64,000 nt of DNA from Ga0077555 sp041397775 (GTDB taxonomy: Bacteria; Pseudomonadota; Alphaproteobacteria; Rhizobiales; Hyphomicrobiaceae), in the NCBI GenBank assembly GCA_041397775.1, contig JAWKWB010000003.1:62001-126000 (forward strand), read 5' to 3'. Shown here one piece after another: positions 61,452-64,000 of this stretch (its first letter is position 1; the number at the start of each line of letters is the position of its first letter). The notes beneath the pieces were generated by a model. It did no database searches and had not been told where the DNA came from. It was given only the letters and a program-made list of their open reading frames with translations. Position numbers and translations under genes: made by a program.

Positions 61452-64000
61452 CTACTTGCAGTTGGCGAGGTCGGCGGATTGGAGCTGTTTCCTGGCGTCC
61501 GCGTTGCCGTTGTCGGCGGCGCGCCGATACCACGAGCGTGCCTCGGCGCAGTTCTTCGCCACGCCGCGTCCCTGCAGATGGAGAAGGGCTAGATTGCGCA
61601 TGGCATCGGCATTGCCCAGGTTGGCGGCACGCAGATACCAGCGCGAGGCTTCGAGCGGGTTCGACGGCACGCTGTCGCCGTTGTCGATCAGCACGCCGAC
61701 GCTATTGATCGACGGGGCGTTGTTGCGCTCCGCTCCGAGCCGGAACCAGCGCAGCGCCTCGGCCTGGTTCTTCGTCACGCCCTTGCCGTCGTAATAGAGG
61801 TTGCCGATCTCCTGCATCGAGGGGCCGTAGAGGCGCTCGGCAGCGGCGCGATAATTGCGCAAGGCCTCGGTATAGTTCTGCTGCACGACGAAGCCGACCT
61901 CGTACCAGAAGCCGAAGAGGTGCTGGGAACTCTCGTCGCCGTGCGCGATGGCGGTTTGCAGGAGTTCGCGCGCTCTGCCCGCATCCTTCGCGACGCCTTC
62001 GCCCGCGCCGAGCAAGACCGCCAGATCGCGCATTGCGCCGGTGGCGCCCAGGGCGGCGGCGCGGCGGTAATAGTCGATGGCACGGGGCACGTCCTTCGGT
62101 GTGCCGAGCCCGTCGCGATGCATGACGCCCAGGATCGTCATGGCGTCGGAATGGAATGCGTTGGCCATGCGCTCCAGCCCGCTCTTCGCCTTGGCGAAGT
62201 AATCCCGGGCCCGCGCACGGTCGGTGTTCACGCCGTAGCCGTACTGGTAGGTGTCGGCGAGCAGATAGTCCGCGCGGGCCTCGTTCCTGGCGGCGGCCTC
62301 CTCGATCCAGCGCAGGGCCGCGGGAATATCCTGGGCGGCGCCGCGCCCGTCGCGCAGTTGCAGGCCGGTGTACAGCATGCCTTCGCGCATGCCGCGGTCT
62401 GCCGCCTGCCTGTAGAGGGCGTGGGAGCGCGCTTCGTCGCGCGCGAGGCCCCCCTGCCCCTCGCCGAGGCAGCCCGCGTAGCTCGTGAGGCCGGTGAGGC
62501 TGCCGCCGCGGCGCGCCTGATCGAACAGCCGGCATGCCGCCGCGCGATCGAACTGGACGGGCGCGATGCCGTCGTAGAGCAACTCACCATATTGGGCTTG
62601 CGCCTCGGGGTAGGCGGCATGGCTCGCGGCCACGAGCAGCGGTTGGGCGCTCTTGAAGTCACCGGCGGCGCGGTAGGCGTAGGCGAGCTGCGTCTGGATG
62701 CGCGGGCGGTCCCGGTCGCCGGCGCGCTCGAGAGCGGCACGGCAGGCGCCGATGGCCTCGGCGTGGTCGACGTTTTCGAGGGATACGCCGGGACCCTTGG
62801 CCTTGGGGTCGAAGGGAATGGAGGCGAGCCTGTCGCAGGCGGCGGCGACAGTGCTGCCGGCGGGCCTCATGAGGGCCACGGCCGCCATGCCGGCAACGAG
62901 CAGCAGGGCGGCCGCGGCCACGATCATCGCCGACTTTTTCCGGGCCGGCGCTGCGGGTGGCGGCGATACGAGCGGCTGAGGCTGGCCGGCATTGCCGATG
63001 GCGGTCCAGCCCGCTCCTGCGCCTTCCCGTGCATTGCCCGGGCCTGTGGCGATGGTCGCGCCAGGTGCCGGGACTGCAGTGGGGCCACGCGCGCCCGGTC
63101 CGGAAACGATTTCGCGGGTTTCCTCGCCGCCCAGCAGGCTACGGCGCCACGCCTCGATCGATTGCGGGCGCTGGCCGGGAGATGGCCTCAACGCGGCGTC
63201 GATGGCGGCAAGGAACGTGGGGCGGTAGTCGCCGCCGATCGCTCGGGTGGCGGGCACATAGGTATCGTCGAGCATGCGCAAAGCGGCTTCGGGCGGGGCC
63301 TTGCCCGTGATCAGCATGTAGATCGTGGCGCTCAGCGCATAGATGTCGCTCCAGGCGCCCTGGTTGCGGGCGTCGGTGGTATAGTGCTCGGGCGGCGAGT
63401 AGCCGCTCTTCACGATGGCCGACATCTGCGTGGAGCGCTGGCCGATGGCATGGCGCGCTGCGCCGAAGTCGAGCAGGACCGGCGTGCCGTCCATGCGGAT
63501 GTAGATGTTGTCCGGCGCGATGTCGCGATGCAGGAGCCCCGTGCGATGCAGGACTTCCAGCGCGTCGAGAATGTCGGTGAGGACGACGTCGAGTTCGGCT
63601 TGCGTGGGCGGGCGGCCGAGTTCCGCACGCCAGCGCAGCATGTCCCGGCCGTTCTCGAAGCCGAGCACGATGTAGGCCGTGCCGTTGGCCTCGAACACGT
63701 TGGAGACGGATACGATCGCGCGGTGATGGAAACGGGCGAGGGCGCGCGCCTCCTGCAGGAAGCGATCGAGGCCCCACTGGTAGGTGCCTTCCGCGTTCGT
63801 GAGGGCGCTCACCGTGGCGCCCGTGCGTCCAGCGTAGCCGCGCGGGAAATACTCCTTGATGGCGAAGGTCTTTCCCAGGCGCTCGTGATCGGCCTCGTAG
63901 GTGATGCCGAAGCCTCCCGCACCCAGCACGCGCCGGATCACATACGAATCGATCCTGGTGCCAGGCGGCAGCACGTCGACGCCACGTCCCGTTTCGCTCA
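61452..64000 (-). CDS. Hanks-type Ser/Thr protein kinase with Sel1 repeats (5' end at the window edge)
   Basis: A long protein, at least 848 residues. The kinase domain is complete: glycine loop LGAGGFGITY, Lys in FAIKEYFP, HRDIAPDN catalytic loop and DFGAARH. A Pro/Ala linker with one transmembrane helix (around residues 350-370 of the visible frame, SAMIVAAAALLLVAGMAAVALM trimmed) leads to an extracytoplasmic region with at least six Sel1-like repeats. A GTG at 63974 is one possible start, but the frame continues to the edge as xTG-SETGRGVDV, so the true ATG is probably completed by the base just outside the window. It sits 124 bases upstream of recQ on the same strand. Confidence 0.85.
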   Translation of the reverse strand, partial: SETGRGVDVLPPGTRIDSYVIRRVLGAGGFGITYEADHERLGKTFAIKEYFPRGYAGRTGATVSALTNAEGTYQWGLDRFLQEARALARFHHRAIVSVSNVFEANGTAYIVLGFENGRDMLRWRAELGRPPTQAELDVVLTDILDALEVLHRTGLLHRDIAPDNIYIRMDGTPVLLDFGAARHAIGQRSTQMSAIVKSGYSPPEHYTTDARNQGAWSDIYALSATIYMLITGKAPPEAALRMLDDTYVPATRAIGGDYRPTFLAAIDAALRPSPGQRPQSIEAWRRSLLGGEETREIVSGPGARGPTAVPAPGATIATGPGNAREGAGAGWTAIGNAGQPQPLVSPPPAAPARKKSAMIVAAAALLLVAGMAAVALMRPAGSTVAAACDRLASIPFDPKAKGPGVSLENVDHAEAIGACRAALERAGDRDRPRIQTQLAYAYRAAGDFKSAQPLLVAASHAAYPEAQAQYGELLYDGIAPVQFDRAAACRLFDQARRGGSLTGLTSYAGCLGEGQGGLARDEARSHALYRQAADRGMREGMLYTGLQLRDGRGAAQDIPAALRWIEEAAARNEARADYLLADTYQYGYGVNTDRARARDYFAKAKSGLERMANAFHSDAMTILGVMHRDGLGTPKDVPRAIDYYRRAAALGATGAMRDLAVLLGAGEGVAKDAGRARELLQTAIAHGDESSQHLFGFWYEVGFVVQQNYTEALRNYRAAAERLYGPSMQEIGNLYYDGKGVTKNQAEALRWFRLGAERNNAPSINSVGVLIDNGDSVPSNPLEASRWYLRAANLGNADAMRNLALLHLQGRGVAKNCAEARSWYRRAADNGNADARKQLQSADLANCK

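Overview
The window reads as a chromosomal segment of a GC-rich alphaproteobacterium. The evidence is an IalB-family secreted protein, a DUF4167 protein downstream of prfA-prmC, dapF-mtaB-ftsY followed by YciB/IspZ-type septation proteins, alr-radA-cvpA-purF next to dnaB, paired pimeloyl-CoA-dehydrogenase-type acyl-CoA dehydrogenases, and many CoA-linked catabolic genes. I cannot name the genus. I saw no rRNA, tRNA, CRISPR array, phage gene or transposase.

Layout. 0-8 kb: ialB (-), asd (+), a marR gene, then a minus-strand block dapF-mtaB-ftsY-yciB-yciB with two tandem septation-protein paralogues. 7.9-13.3 kb: a methyltransferase, a secreted sugar dehydrogenase, a DUF937 membrane protein, and an operon of SDR, APH-type phosphotransferase and DUF6285. 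13.4-19.1 kb: prfA, prmC, a 535-base gap, DUF4167, an FHA protein and hslU without hslV beside it. 19.1-26.8 kb: a catabolic/transport group made of an isochorismatase-like hydrolase, a CoA-ester lyase, an EamA exporter, an orphan peptide-type binding protein, an amidase, a MarR regulator and a mandelate-racemase-type enolase. 26.9-34.0 kb: purF, cvpA, radA, alr and dnaB on the minus strand, with a PilZ gene on the opposite strand in their midst. 34.1-41.6 kb: a cyclopropane-fatty-acid-synthase-like enzyme, an AI-2E-family permease, two acyl-CoA dehydrogenases flanking a LysE exporter, DUF1272 and rarA. 41.8-50.9 kb: a CaiB CoA-transferase, a Tat-exported molybdenum hydroxylase large subunit, trpE, ppiD, tpiA and two small envelope proteins. 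50.9-53.9 kb: a flavin monooxygenase, a GFA protein, a repeat-rich gap of nearly 1 kb, and a DOPA-dioxygenase-like protein. 54-64 kb: two aminotransferases (one overlapping a sulfotransferase-like P-loop gene), a cytochrome c, a metallo-beta-lactamase hydrolase, recQ, and a Ser/Thr kinase fused to Sel1 repeats that runs off the right edge.

Several housekeeping pathways meet here. They include aspartate-derived diaminopimelate synthesis (asd, dapF), cell-wall D-alanine (alr), translation termination (prfA with its methylase prmC), membrane targeting (ftsY), replication and repair (dnaB, radA, rarA, recQ), and purine, tryptophan and glycolytic steps (purF, trpE, tpiA).

The least explained signals are non-coding. 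At 52.69-53.43 kb there is a mosaic of three palindromic repeat families. A two-copy hairpin family at 26.85 and 36.7 kb shows a compensatory base-pair change. A triple 13-base repeat lies between the divergent aminotransferase genes. Among proteins, the kinase-Sel1 fusion, the orphan hslU, the tandem yciB pair and the aminotransferase/P-loop overlap are the items most worth a second look. All of this is reading by eye; no database search or calculation was run.
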